64,000 nt of DNA from Phytoseiulus persimilis (lineage: Eukaryota; Arthropoda; Arachnida; Mesostigmata; Phytoseiidae). This document shows positions 31,646 to 43,541 of this stretch, one piece after another. The notes under the pieces were generated by a model. That model worked only from the letters and a program-made list of their open reading frames with translations, did no database searches and was not told where the DNA came from. The number at the start of each line of letters is the position of its first letter. Position 1 is the first letter of the stretch. The DNA is taken from the NCBI GenBank assembly GCA_037576195.1, contig CM075102.1:18224745-18288744 (forward strand), read 5' to 3'. A program made the position numbers and the translations under genes.

Positions 31646-32923
31646 TCAGACCCGAGAAGCCCAGAAAACTCTCAGTGGGATCAAACGCGAGAGATGGAGT
31701 GGCTGAGGCTGGAGCGGTTCCAGGCAAGTATACATCCCGGAACATTCTGGACTCAAAATATATGTATATTCCAGAGACAATCGAGACCCGTGTTCAGGTA
31801 TATCTAATTCTATGTCCGGATCGATAGAGTTCGGCGAGAGTGGCTGATGTTTCAAAGCGAATCGGGCCATTAGAGGAGACAATGTGTCCAAATCCGAGTC
31901 CGGGATGCGTCGGGCTGCGAGACATCTCAGGCTGATGAGTCTGGAACCAAAATTCCGCCCGAATGTTCCGAACGCGTCCAGGTTACAACATGTATGTAGC
32001 CTCAACTTCTCAATAACGCCCGGGTTCCACTGCTGAGAGAGCAGTTTAAACAATGTTGTTGGTCGGACTTTCTCCTCTCCAGGCTCCAAGCGGCCAGTTT
32101 CTAACCACCACGGCGTTCCCTCTACTCGGAAGTATTTCTTTGTGACATGCCTCAGTAGAACATCGTGGTCCTCCCTCGTTATCGTTGGCGATGCACCAAG
32201 CTCTAGCAGCTTCACGATGAATCTCCCGTCTCGTTTACATACTTCATCGCCAACACTCACGCTCAAGTAAAAAACTGCGTCAGACATGAAGCTAAGAAAC
32301 AGGGTGGCTGCCGATCTTGGAACTTCTTCCGGCAATTCTAGAATCTTGGCTGCGAGGCACTCGAACATGCGAGCGCCGCAGTATGCGCCCGCTACTTTGA
32401 GAATCAGCAACAGTTCCCCCCAGTGCGGTTCGGAATCAAGAAACAGCCGATGAATCGTTTCGACGAAGCCCTCGTTGAACTAGTCTCGGATATGGCTTTC
32501 CCGCTTGATGAAACGGAGCCGATAGCGCCTATTGACGACTTCTTCCAGACTCCGACAATCTTCGTACATCCAGCCCCCCGCATCGGGGGGAGCCGAAGCA
32601 ACCTGACGAGCATTGTTATACAACTCAAGTATTAAACAGCATTGCACCACGAGTTCGAGCCGGTCGTCATAAGCACAAGCATCTTCCATGCACACGATTT
32701 CCTCCAGAGTTGAGAATAGCTTCTCATTCGAACGAAGCCTAACCAACTCAACGAATCGAGGATGGAGTTCCGATGCGATTGCTGCTCTGAAATACACGAG
32801 CTGTCCACGGGTGAGCGGCCGTCCGGCGGTGAGTGCGTAAACTTGTCTGATGAGGTGATGGAAAGCTTCAGGCTTGTGAGAGCTCGTTGACTCCATACTG
32901 TTTTGTTGATTCCCGCTTGTCAT
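31646..32923 (-). pseudogene. SOCS-box-like protein, paralog 2, broken by one in-frame TAG
   Basis: The frame starts at ATG 32923 and runs 147 codons to a TAG at 32480-32482. It then continues in the same frame for about 277 codons to 31646. The 23 codons after the stop still align without gaps to paralog 1: HIRD-stop-FNEGFVETIHRLF against YLREIINISLVHAVEKFF. The rest keeps the ankyrin-like IVKLLELGASPTITRE, GTPWWLETG, and the SOCS-box-like SLRCLAARRI with LSPLMARFALKH. The C-terminus is about 45 residues longer than in paralog 1, or ends earlier by splicing. No other break is visible, so this is either a very recent nonsense mutation, a sequencing error, or a readthrough codon. Family function would be a Cul5-type ligase adaptor, by inference. 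Confidence 0.75.
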
Positions 32924-33812
32924 TGCGTGAATATCACAGCAAAGCTCGAGTGGGCCTGTTATTCAATCTTGATTTTCAATCGTTTCGATCTGGGAGAGGA
33001 GAACGGAAGCTTTCGGCTGGGAGTTCACATCAATCTCTGTATCGCCTGGCTGGGGGCCTGTATGTCCAGCGAGATATGCGCAGAAACACTTCAGCGTGCT
33101 AACGAGTCCGTCTCTTCATTCCCTGCTACTGTGTTAAGCTCCGATCTTAGTTCATTCAGATGCGAAGTTCATGGAACAAAGAACTGTCGACCCTTGCGTA
33201 TCGGAGACGCATAAAAGAGTTCGATGGTGGTCTTCAGGAAGTTGAGGGAGCCAAAATCTTGATGTTTCAATCTATATCCTCGCGAAAAGATGTCTCTCGG
33301 CCCTTCTAGAGTAGAATTTCAAGAGCCAGCGGAGCAGGAGGCGGAAGCACCACTCGTTCCTCGAAATCTTATCCAATGACCGTAAGGAAACTACACAAAA
33401 CTTTTTTGTGTGAGCTCATGTTTCCGGACTGTAGACATGGACGGACCCCACTTCATTCGGTCATTGAAGCTGTTTTCGATGAATGAACAATTGTTTCCCT
33501 AGAGGGGACAGGAACTCAACCTTTCAATGAGGGCCACATGACGAGGAGCCGCCGGTCATCTGTGGCGGTTGGTTTCGTGGCTGTTTGACAGCTTTCTCCA
33601 CCGACCACCAAAAACAACTAAATCGCTTTGAGGGAGAGAGCCACGAGGCCGTGGCAGATTCGATTTCGAAGAGCTCGTTCTTCTTGGAACTGAAACCGGT
33701 CTCCAACTGACGAGAATGACGCGTCTTCCATTGGTACTAGACACCGATCGGAAAAATCCAGAGCCGAATGCATGGGAGTCCGCGGCATGGCGTGAGCCGT
33801 CGCCGATGTTTC

Positions 33813-34301
33813 TTATGGGAGTCGCGAATCACCCCCGAACACACACGGAAGTAGTTCCTTCCTCGATAAAAAGTTGAGGGGAAGATCAGGAACGAGACCA
33901 AATGCACGGATGGTCGACAGCAGTATCACCCAGAGCGGGGTTCCATAGATTTTTCGGTTCTTGGAACCGCTGTCTAGTGCAGCAATGACGAATTCGGCAT
34001 CGTCTCCCAGGAATAAACCGATTATCTTCCCGTTTCGTGCCCTGGAACATCGGCATTGATGGATCTGATGATAGATGGCGAGTTCAGGTGGCACATTCCT
34101 TGCACAGGTGGGAACTGCTCAGAAAATAAAGTTCGGAATGGGGAGTAGAGAACACCTCGAATCTCGGAAGCGATTGCGCAAATCCGGGAATCGCCGCCAT
34201 ACATAGGCCTCAATGCATTTGATGCAAGCTTGCAAAACGCAGTGGAGCTCCTGAGCCAAATTATCCGGTACCAGATTCTCTCTGTGCACTACGGATTGCA
34301 C
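33813..34301 (-). pseudogene. Possible third, degraded SOCS/ankyrin-like relative
   Basis: Reading the minus strand, one frame (34094 downward) gives PPELAIYHQIHQ, NGKIIGLFLGDDAEF and YGTPLWVILLS. These echo the KIISKLLGLGASP and GTPWWLE motifs of the two paralogs, at a similar spacing (28 versus 31 residues). An upstream piece in another frame (34301 downward) gives AQELHCVLQACIKCIEAYVW. The pieces are in different frames and no SOCS tail was found, so this is at best a remnant. Chance similarity cannot be excluded. Confidence 0.3.
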
Positions 34302-34435
34302 TACGGATCACAGGAATTTCAGGGGCATCATCTCTCATCTCTTCCGTAGACAATGTTCTGAGGCGGAATCGGTTCCTGAACCGTTGTCAGCCAATTCCAG
34401 ACGACGTTGTACAGAGTGATCGAGTTAGGTCGGGA

Positions 34436-35325
34436 ATGTTTTTGTCATTTCTCTTTTGGCTGTTTTCTCTAGCCCAGAGGCGGATTTCGGAATCTTTCCC
34501 TGGAGAGAGCTCCTTCGACCACAATCTGGCACGAACCAATTGCCTCTATCGTTTTTCGTTACGTTTTACGATTTCAACAGATTCACGGGAATCGGAGATT
34601 TCTACCACTTTGAATTCAAAGGGCTCTTCAATTTTCCACATGTAGCGCAGCTCAGCCAGCTCGATGTGATCTGGAGAGGTATCCATCTGGCGAAAAGTGC
34701 TCACCAGCATCCCGCTCTCAACTGGGAGAAACCAACGAGCCGGAACATGGAGAAGTCATTCCGCAAATCTGCTCCGAAAAAGAAGAAAAACGCGATAGAG
34801 ACGATTGGTTAGCTCGAGGCTGTAGTCGAATGGAGGAGCTACATTCGAAAAAATCGGGAATCAGCCCACTGGGCTCCTAATACTCGCACCATTCCGGGGT
34901 TTCGTACTTCAAATAACAGCTGGATGAAGAACGGTAGATAAACTTCCCGACCTGATTCGGCCACCCTGTACGTGTCCAACGCCATAACAGTTGTTCTCAG
35001 GGACTCATGAGAGAGCATCTATACCCAGAATCCGCTGCTGTCGATGAACTACAACTTCCCGAGGAGAAGATCCGTCCGACCGCAACGAAAACCTGATGCG
35101 ACTGACTTTTCCAACAACATCTCAAGCTCAACATCTCCACCGAATCCATTAATCCTCCTGCCTGGGCTTTCGGTATACAGAGGCAGTGCGCGAAAGTATT
35201 CGTGGCCATCTTCAGCAAAATCGTCGGAAATGTGGGAATCGCGGGTTGCAGCCTCAGTTCACGGTTCGAACGATTCTTCTCAGCTACGAGGAGAGTCATT
35301 CAATAGCTTGGTTCTCGTTTGAGGG
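34436..35325 (+). other. Unassigned exon-like open segments
   Basis: Three consecutive plus-strand pieces look mildly coding. 34456-34812 includes PLSFFVTFYDFNRFTGIGDF and ends in a Lys-rich tail. A piece after the acceptor TTGTTCTCAG at 35000 reads GLMREHLYPESAAVDELQLP and stops. A piece around 35180-35310 includes QCAKVFVAIFSKIVGNVGIA. No family is recognised and the pieces do not join into one model. Confidence 0.2.
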
Positions 35326-35633
35326 GAGAGTTCAGCCGGATAGGAAAGGGGGGGTTGGGCTCGTGGCCGCGACTCCGATTTTGAGTTGGATTCCATGGCG
35401 TGATGCCACAGTCCTCGGGAGCACATTGACACAATCAGGAAATCTTAATCGCCCTTCAAGTCTGGATGGTACGCGAAAGAAGACATAGGGAAGAGACGGA
35501 ACCCTCAAAATGAGAGGTATTTAGCTGAAACTTAAAAAGTTGATTGTGCGATATGAGGTAGAGAGTGGCGCTTTGCTGCGTTGGGGAACTGGGAAGAAAC
35601 ACCACAAAACCATCGAAGCTAGACCGTCTAACA

Positions 35634-35838
35634 CAGTGGTTCTCAAACTCCGCTGGCCCATCGACCCCCTAGGCGACTTCGTTGAAGTTTATGGACTGCC
35701 GTCCCCCAAGGGGTCGACCGTCGACCCTTGATCCACCTGGACGTCCGCCCACGTGGACGCCAAGAAGTCCCGTCAAATCCACCCCGGCATCACCTCTGTA
35801 AACCGAAGATCGGCCATCGACCACTTTGAGAACCACTG
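35634..35838 (+). mobile_element. hAT-type MITE with 8-bp target duplication
   Basis: A 205-bp element bounded by perfect inverted termini CAGTGGTTCTCAAA and TTTGAGAACCACTG. It is flanked by a perfect 8-bp direct repeat GTCTAACA at 35626-35633 and 35839-35846. An 8-bp duplication with CAG-type termini is the hallmark of the hAT superfamily. The element has no coding capacity, so it depends on a transposase elsewhere. Relatives at 21333-21602 and 45641-45805 share the termini. Confidence 0.9.
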
Positions 35839-36238
35839 GTCTAACACATTCTCTTTGTCGATCCTGGGAGCGAAAATGGTGGAAACCTCGATTGAGTGTC
35901 GAGTTAGAACAATAATTATCTGCTCAACAAATGGAAAGGACCGTCCAACGAATTCTTCTCATCGATCCTGGAAGTGAAAATGAGGGCAACCTCAATCGAG
36001 TTTCACCGTCCCAAGTTGTGCGTTCACATGGGAAAAAACGCGATTTTGGTCTGACGCTGTTGTTTCCGCTAGAAACTGAGAAGAAAAATCCATCATGGAA
36101 TCTAATGAGCGGAGTTTTCTCGAGATTCTCGTTCTCCTACGAATGCAAGGTTACCAATTTGGTATTCTTCTTTTCTGGTTGCGAGTATTTTTTGAGTTTT
36201 TTCTTTGCACTATGAGGCCTCAATCGGAAGACTATCCG

Positions 36239-37014
36239 GCATACAGCATGCAGTACCAATCGATCTCCGTGATGAAGAAACCATCGCTACGCTAGCAGTC
36301 TCCATTGCTGTCGCCTTCCGATGACATGCCGATGGATCGCAAGCCTCCGCAGATATCATTTGAATGTTCCAGAGCAAGCTCGAAGTTTCAAGCAGACGCG
36401 CGGTCCATGTATGCAAGTAAGCCGACTTGCCAATGGAACAACGCGCGCGTGTGTCGTTTAGAGAAGAACCGTTCTTGGGTTACTTCGTTCCCGACCTCAC
36501 CTTTCTACGTGCCTGCGCCACAAAGAGCACCGATCATTCGCGAAAACGCCGGATACTTAGTGCAAAACCTGTAAGCAGTCGCAAAACAGCAACAGACGCG
36601 CCAACACGATAAACAGCGGCGGAGTTGCGCGACGGAATCGAGCCACGTTCCTCGATAAGTTGAGACGTTTCATGTGGAGGCTCTTCGCACTAGGTATCTG
36701 GCTTTTCCGCGAATGATCGGTGCTCTCTTGGGCGGAGACACGTAGAATGGTGAGGTCGGGGACAAAGAATCCCAAGAACGATTCTTCTCTGAACGGCACA
36801 CGCGCGCGGTGTTCCATGGACAAGTCAGCTTGCTTGCACACGTGGAGCGCGCGTCTGCTTGAAACTTGCATGAACTTGCTCCGGAATATTCCAATTATCT
36901 CTGTGCAGGCCGGTGATCCATCGGCAAGTAATCGGAAGACGACAGCAATGAAGACTGATAACGTAGCGATGGTTCTTCCATCACGGAGATCGATTGGTAC
37001 TGCATGCTGTATGC
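36239..37014. repeat. Foldback element: two inverted arms of about 330 bp
   Basis: The left arm, 36239 to about 36566, is the reverse complement of the right arm, about 36688-37014, at an estimated 85% identity. Both outer ends read GCATACAGCATGCAGTACCA in the inward direction. The spacer is about 120 bp. Identity falls off abruptly at the outer ends, and I see no target duplication. Open frames in the arms mirror each other (for example KFQADARS with SPTSPFYV and RAPIIR on both) and result from the symmetry. A transcript across it would form a long hairpin. It may be a foldback transposon or an inverted duplication. Confidence 0.85.
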
Positions 37015-40000
37015 AGTGTATGACCTACACTTTCGATAGCGACTCGCAAGCAATAAAGGAGAAAACCAAAATTGTTAACGCTGCATCCGTAAGAGAACAA
37101 GGATCTCCTAGAAAAAAAAAAAGCGCTCAAGCGATTCCACGAAGCTGTCGTCTTTTATCTACAGTTTTTAGCTGGAATGATGTTCTTCGACGAGAAGGGT
37201 ACCTCTCCTATCTGAACAAACAACCCGGAACGACGAAAACGACATATTCTTGTTATTTTGCGAAAAATCGCGACTTTCTATCTTATTTCGTTTTCGCACA
37301 ATTAACTCTCCAAGTTACAGAAGTTCTTGAGGGGTTCATCGCCGATCGGCGATTTAGGGTCGCCCCCTCCCCTTATCCGGCTGTACCTTCTGAGGTATCG
37401 GTCGAAGCGACTGGGCTCTTAATGGTGGTTTCCCATTTGTGATTTTTCTCCACCCACTGGGAAAATTCCAATCTCTGTTGCGGCATGATCCACATGTCCA
37501 GCTTGGCAGATGCGCTCTCGAGCGTTCAATCGTCATCGGCTCACTCTTCATGGGTATTTTTGCAAAGTGTTAATGATCATCACATGATCTTCGATGGTAC
37601 ATCCATGAACTCTGAGGGCGAAGAGATTTAAGGAAACAGCATTCCCCAGTCTGAATGGGTCAAGCGGCCCATATTCCTCGGAGAAGTCCAGGCCGACGTA
37701 CACAGGCAGATGCTTGTCGACCACTCTGTGATCAGGAAAATGAATGGATCCTTCTCGAAAGTTATGTAGATACTAGAGTATATTCGCGCATCATCCAGGG
37801 CTCTTTCCCACCAGGGTTTTGACCTGTCGGATTCGTAAACCGATATCCGCTACTTAAGAATCAAGACTTCCTGAGCCTCTTCAGGAAACGAAAGTAGGGA
37901 ATGCGGTTATCGAATATCTGCCTCGGAAAATTCGATATGCCGGAAACCGGTAGTTGCGACCACGATCCCGATCACGAGCTCGTCTTATTCCGCTTGGAGT
38001 GCGCCAATACTCTTCTGAGCTCAAAAGGAATAACCGTAACTCACACTCAAAGCCAGAAGAAAGAAAACTTGGTTGAAACACATGTATAGGTTTCATCTGA
38101 GCGAATGCTTTCTGATGACTCATATCTAATACAACAGGGTTCGTAACCGGGAGCGTAGATTGGGATCCACCTGCGTTCCGTGGCGAACGATGAGACGCAG
38201 CTCAAGGATTCGTGAGTCGGAGAACATTGACGGCTCTTCGCAGGATTGGTCTTACATCCTGCTGTTGCCACGGGATGTCGTGCCTTGTGTTCCTGTTGAC
38301 AGTGTCCCTGTGACGTCTTGAATAATCTCAGATAGACACAAAATCTCCAAGATACCATGGTCGAACGATCATCAAAGAAATGAATCATCAATCCAATGCA
38401 GGAATCTGCCGCTGGAATAACTTCCTCTCACTGTCGACTATTTCCGATTTCATGCGGCTGTGGAAACGTTCCGCCGAAGGGATCCTCGATGACGGATTTT
38501 TCAGTGAACGTAGGATAGCAACGGAACCATTGTGCTTGGAAGGTTACGAACACTTCAACCTCCCTCAAGAGCAAGTGAAGAAGTTCGTCTCCGGGCAAAT
38601 CTATGGAAACTACGTCGACCGTGGCCTTCGATTGACCGTATGATGATTCAAGCACGTGAATGAATACGTATTTGATCTTCCCTCCGGCAACTGAATATTC
38701 CGCTCAAGTTTCGGTGGCTCGTGCCTGAGTTGAACGACTTCGTTGTAGCTGCTGTAGCTTGCAGTTTCCCTAGCTGGTCTCAGACACGCATCATCGAGGG
38801 ATCTCGAGACTCTGTTCCTGGAGATTCTTCCCGAGTTCGTTATCACGGCCGCTGAGCTTGGGTCGACTGGAGGGCGGCTCGAGGGCCGCTAGAAGAGACA
38901 AAGTCCCTTCAAGCGTACACGTATTCCATCGACTAATGAGCGATCGAGCAATGTGAGCGTCCGTGAACGATTCGAGCAAAGAAATCTTGTAGGATCGTAA
39001 ATGATCTCGCCCCATGTGACGCTAGGTATTATTCGTTGTTCCCACCGCTACCAGAGAGCGCGCCAGCCACCCCAGAGAAGGTGGTTTGAGGGGGGAATTG
39101 GAAGTTGAGTATAGAGGGAGAACAGAGAGAAACTTTGCTTTTGACGAAGGCTTGGTGCGGTCGCGAATGCGTTGGCCCCCCGAGACTAATCCGAGAGTAA
39201 TGAACGAGTTAGTTTAGAAACATCCCCGGTCCATTCTTACAATATATTCCCGCATCATCAACTCCGCTGTTCTCAAGACAGCGTCGCGATCTCCTTGAGA
39301 GTCTTCGCTTCGGCACAAAATGAGATCTGGGTGATCTAGGGGGTGATGGGGGTTCGTGTCGACCGAGGAAGATCACTGGCCCTATCGGAGAGCTGTCTCA
39401 CGACGCATGTGAGCGCTTCCAAGAAAATAGAGTATCCTCGCAGTGCAAAGGGATCTCGTGATGCGGGTTTGCATGCAGACATACTAGGAGAATGCACGGA
39501 GATCTAAGATTCACTTAGAAGCCCCACCGAGAGGTTCTCTGAATTTTCTTATGGGATCTTCCTGTTCAACGAGCTGTATACACTGCAGAACCGGCTCATC
39601 CCCGGTCGAGGTTTCCGATGAATGATGCTGGAGCAATGAGGAGGCAAAACATGTCGCTCGCCAAAGAGCTTCTTGTTCTGCTGTCCACCCCGCGTTGTGA
39701 GCGAGCTGGCAACCCCAGAGATACCGAACGAAGCTTAAGGAACTCCGACCGATTCGAGGATGTGAGATGTGAGTTACGAATTGAGACGGCTCCGCCGGGG
39801 GAGAAGTTTATGCGGCGATAAGGTGCGATAACTTAAGGCTCACCCGTTGGCGTCGGAGTTGATCTTTCTGCACAGTCTTGCGAGCGAGGCAGAGCTCGGT
39901 GGGCTCCACGAGTAGAGGGTTTCCCTTGGGAAACACTGGAGTGCGAAACAGTGTCATACGACTGCTGTTGTCGATACCCCAACAGCGGATCTGCAACGAG

Positions 40001-43000
40001 GCCTAACGTGCCGGAGGCTGGTGTGGAAGTCATGGATACATCACACGAGCGTTGAAGACGCCACTCAAAGATACCATTCGAGGCGGCGGAAACAGCGGCT
40101 CGGTTACAACGGCTCGTGTGGCGTCAAACTAGGACGTAGGTGGCGAGATTATCCACGCATAAAATTACTCTGGCATGCGTTTGGCACTGCTCGAGGAGCG
40201 AAAACTATCTCTGTCCGGTTGTATCGATCTCGACCGGAAGGTGGACCTCATCTTTGGGTTTAACGTCCGCTTGCTCGGTACACCCATGGCAACAGTGACA
40301 CAGCCATTGCCGTAACATATGGGACCGATCTGCACAGAATCTGCGGAACCGTCGTGGCAAAGCCACGGATCGGGAGCGGAGAACACACGGGACTCTGACA
40401 TGGGTTTCTTGAACGGGTGCGCGAGTTTTTTCGATTTTCTGAGATACGCGACCGTGCAGTCCGGAATAGTGCAATAGAAACGCTCGTCGAAAACATCTGT
40501 GGCGTTGTCTCACGTTAGGAACAGTCACTGCTATTGAATATGTTAATTTTCCTGTCAACCATTCGCTCCGATTGGGATGTTACCCGGAATACAGCCATGT
40601 GACACAATTTCGATTGGCTACTGCTGGTGTCGATCGTCTTCCCCGGCGAGCCGGTGGAAGGCGGGATTAAATCGGCATCGAGGATGCTACTCTTCGAGGG
40701 AATCATCGCTTACTTAGCCCTCAGAAAAACTTGCTACGCGGGAGAGTTGGTTCCGCTCGTAGTGGCTCTCCGACGGAATACTGGCGAAGAATCAGCTCAC
40801 AAGTCGAGCAGAAGAGCATCAGGATGCACGGGATGAGGTGCTAGGTGATGGAGCCTCGGGAGTCTATTTTGTCTTGTGTGGAGCCGCCGTGAAAACCCGG
40901 CTCCGACCCTTCTTGCAAGTCACCGGGAGTTGATAGGAGTAATCCTTGTGCCAATTGAAGTCATGAGGGAGCTTGGGCTATAAAATCTGCAGCGCAAAGA
41001 AACAGCAAACGCATCGCGAAGAATGTGAAGTAAGAGTCGCGCCATGGTCCCACGCTGCCGGCCCGCTTGATGAATGCGAGGCTCCCCGGCGTGACTGCCC
41101 GTTACGGTGAAGAAATGAAAGTGCAGAACCCCGCCGTACCGATTTCAGTACTGAAACTGTTTTCCGCACACTCATTCACTCAAACACTGGAAGACGATGC
41201 GAGAAGGACAACGCGGAATTCGACGTTGCGACCTTCATTGAGGGAGGAGGGGTGTCGCAACAAATGATAGCTTTCGGGGAGTCTCCATCCCGGAAATAAT
41301 CAAAGATTTGTAGCTCGTTTGAGAGGGAAACATATGCAGATGCGAACAAGCATGATATATGAAACGGATCACGTCGAGTTCAGTGTCATTCCGCGGGTCA
41401 ACTCCAGCCCCGGACCTGACACCCGGGTCCACTCGGGGAAAACCCTGGGAGCCAAGGAGATTTTGACGTCGTATTGTCCTGTGATGAGCAGCATCTCCAT
41501 AACTCCGAGCTTCCCCGTATTTTCGTTTTCTCGATTCGCCGCGAAGTAGAAGTTTTCCGTGCTTTCAGACGAAAAACGCACCGCTGATCCTGGCCCGAAC
41601 ACAGAACACACAAGGCTTTCGGAAAAGCGGAAATTCAAACTTCAACCCTCTCATATAAACAACTCCGTCGGAGTGATACTGCCGAACGCGATGGGATAAG
41701 CTTCGACCTTGAGATAATCCTCTCCTGGCTCGACCCTCTTTCTCTCGTTTTCTTCGCGGTTTGCTGTACGTGGAGTTTTTTCATGTTCCCTGGACTCTTG
41801 ATACGCAGCGTGTCAAGTTGCTATCAGTGATACACGAGTGCAGAGGAGTCCCTGAAATTCAGAGCTGGAGGGAGCTGCCCAGTGCCCGAGAGCCTTCCCA
41901 AAACCGACTCTTTCATGCAACGTGAGTTTTCGTGTACGACGAACCGAAGAGATACTCGCGTGCACTGGCCGCATCTCGCGGTTATCGCTGACCACGCACC
42001 AGTGAGTTCTGAGCAGGGATCCCGGAGGTAGCACAATTCTGAGTCCCCCCCCCCCCTCCGCATTCGTTCGCTTGATGAGGGAGTTTGTGAAAAAATCCCG
42101 GAAACTGTGAAAAAAATTCCGGAACCCATTCCTCGCGCCATCCGCGGCACATGAACGAGGGGTGAATCGCTCAGATGAAAGGTCAGAACGGAAGTGGAAA
42201 AATACTGCCGCCGATATGCTCCTTCCGATCATTTCCTTTTCGACGCTGTCCTGGCGGCAAAGGTACGAAGTCCAGCTTGAACCATTCTTGAAGACCGGCG
42301 CAAGGGTGAGAGAAATTTGGTCTGGCGCAGGTGTGCGTCCGATTGACAGAATGCCAACCACGCTTTATGATCTTCCCCCGAGCGTTACAATGATGCCGAG
42401 CCGATTCTTCTTCGTGGAAATGTAGCTTGAGATTCACCAAGTAATACGTTCGGTGCCTTGGAGACGGTCGTTCCGAATTCTTCCAAATGTTCGATTGTGC
42501 GGTATGTTATGAGCTAGGCGCCGCAGCGGAATACATATGTATACAATATGATTCTCGGAAAGGCGACGCCGGTCCGCTGGCATGCTAGCCCCAGAAACTT
42601 TCCAGCTGAGACTCTATTCCTTGCACGAAAAACAGAAGATACCGCGAGTCGCATTCGTCGCCGGAAATCCAGGGACAATCAACGGAAATTCTTCTCTCGC
42701 TGATTTTTGTTTCGATTTTCCTCGAGATCATCATTGAGAGAAGAACTGGATCGCATCGCTTCGAACTTTTTTGCTCACGCCCTCACTCCTCCCAATGGTT
42801 TGCTTCGGATATGCATCTCTCGGGAATCGATTCGCCGGCTGTTGCGTACAAAAATTGGATCCCACAGATGTCGGAGACGAACTTTCGATTGACAGAAATG
42901 AGCAGTCTCTCTCATATTTTTTTGGCCTGGCCTTCATTGTATATCCCCTCGAGCAGGCATTGGTCCAATGAGCAAGCATTTGGACGCGGGGCGAACGAGA

Positions 43001-43541
43001 AGTATCGTCTCGAGAGATTTGCTTTGCTCGGTTTTTTCATGAAGGCCAGAGTCTGTGCACTCGGGGAGAAAAGCTTGCTCGAGCGTCATTGGAATATTGT
43101 GGAGGAAGCCGTTAAGGGAAGCATACATAAAAAAATCATGCAAGAGCAATCTACTCAATTACAGGTCCGAAGTTGCTCGTCTCCAGAAGTCATAACTAGC
43201 GACGTCATCCTAACCTCAACGCAGAATGACGAAGTTGTCATTATTGAGCGGGCGCCATGGGACTCTGTTTCTCAAATACTTCCAAACATTTCATCTCCTC
43301 CTGTCAGGAATCACCGTAGTAAGAGACCCGTTTTCGTTCGAGGCTCCTCCTTATGATATATGTATAGTTGTGTCTCTGGTACTGGGACATCATATCCGGT
43401 GCTCCGACTCATCCAGCTATATCTCTGGCTAAAGCTTCCGAACTCACCGAGTATTCTCAGCAACGAGCTCCCAGCTCTGTGAGACGATGATCACTGGTGA
43501 GTAGCCGAGATTGCACCGTTTGAGCACGAACTTTCTTGCAG
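37015..43541. other. Long stretch without a recognised gene
   Basis: The missing first exon of the MFSD4-type gene should lie at its right end or within it, but none was identified with confidence. Other content is a poly-C run near 42045-42058 and many short overlapping frames. The frame at 38380-38643 (plus) ends YGNYVDRGLRLTV and has no recognisable motif. Confidence 0.4.

Noticed and set aside
36720-37442. 240-residue plus-strand open frame
   Set aside because: Its N-terminal third is the right arm of the foldback, mirrored on the minus strand in the left arm; the remainder has no motif. It is explained by the inverted repeat.
41813-42361. 182-residue minus-strand frame
   Set aside because: It is read through a poly-C run near 42045-42058 and has no motif; length appears to be chance.
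43480-43492. CACTG followed by GTGAGT as the donor of the missing first MFSD4 exon
   Set aside because: The required phase 0 frame contains a TGA two codons before the donor, so it cannot be coding in that frame.
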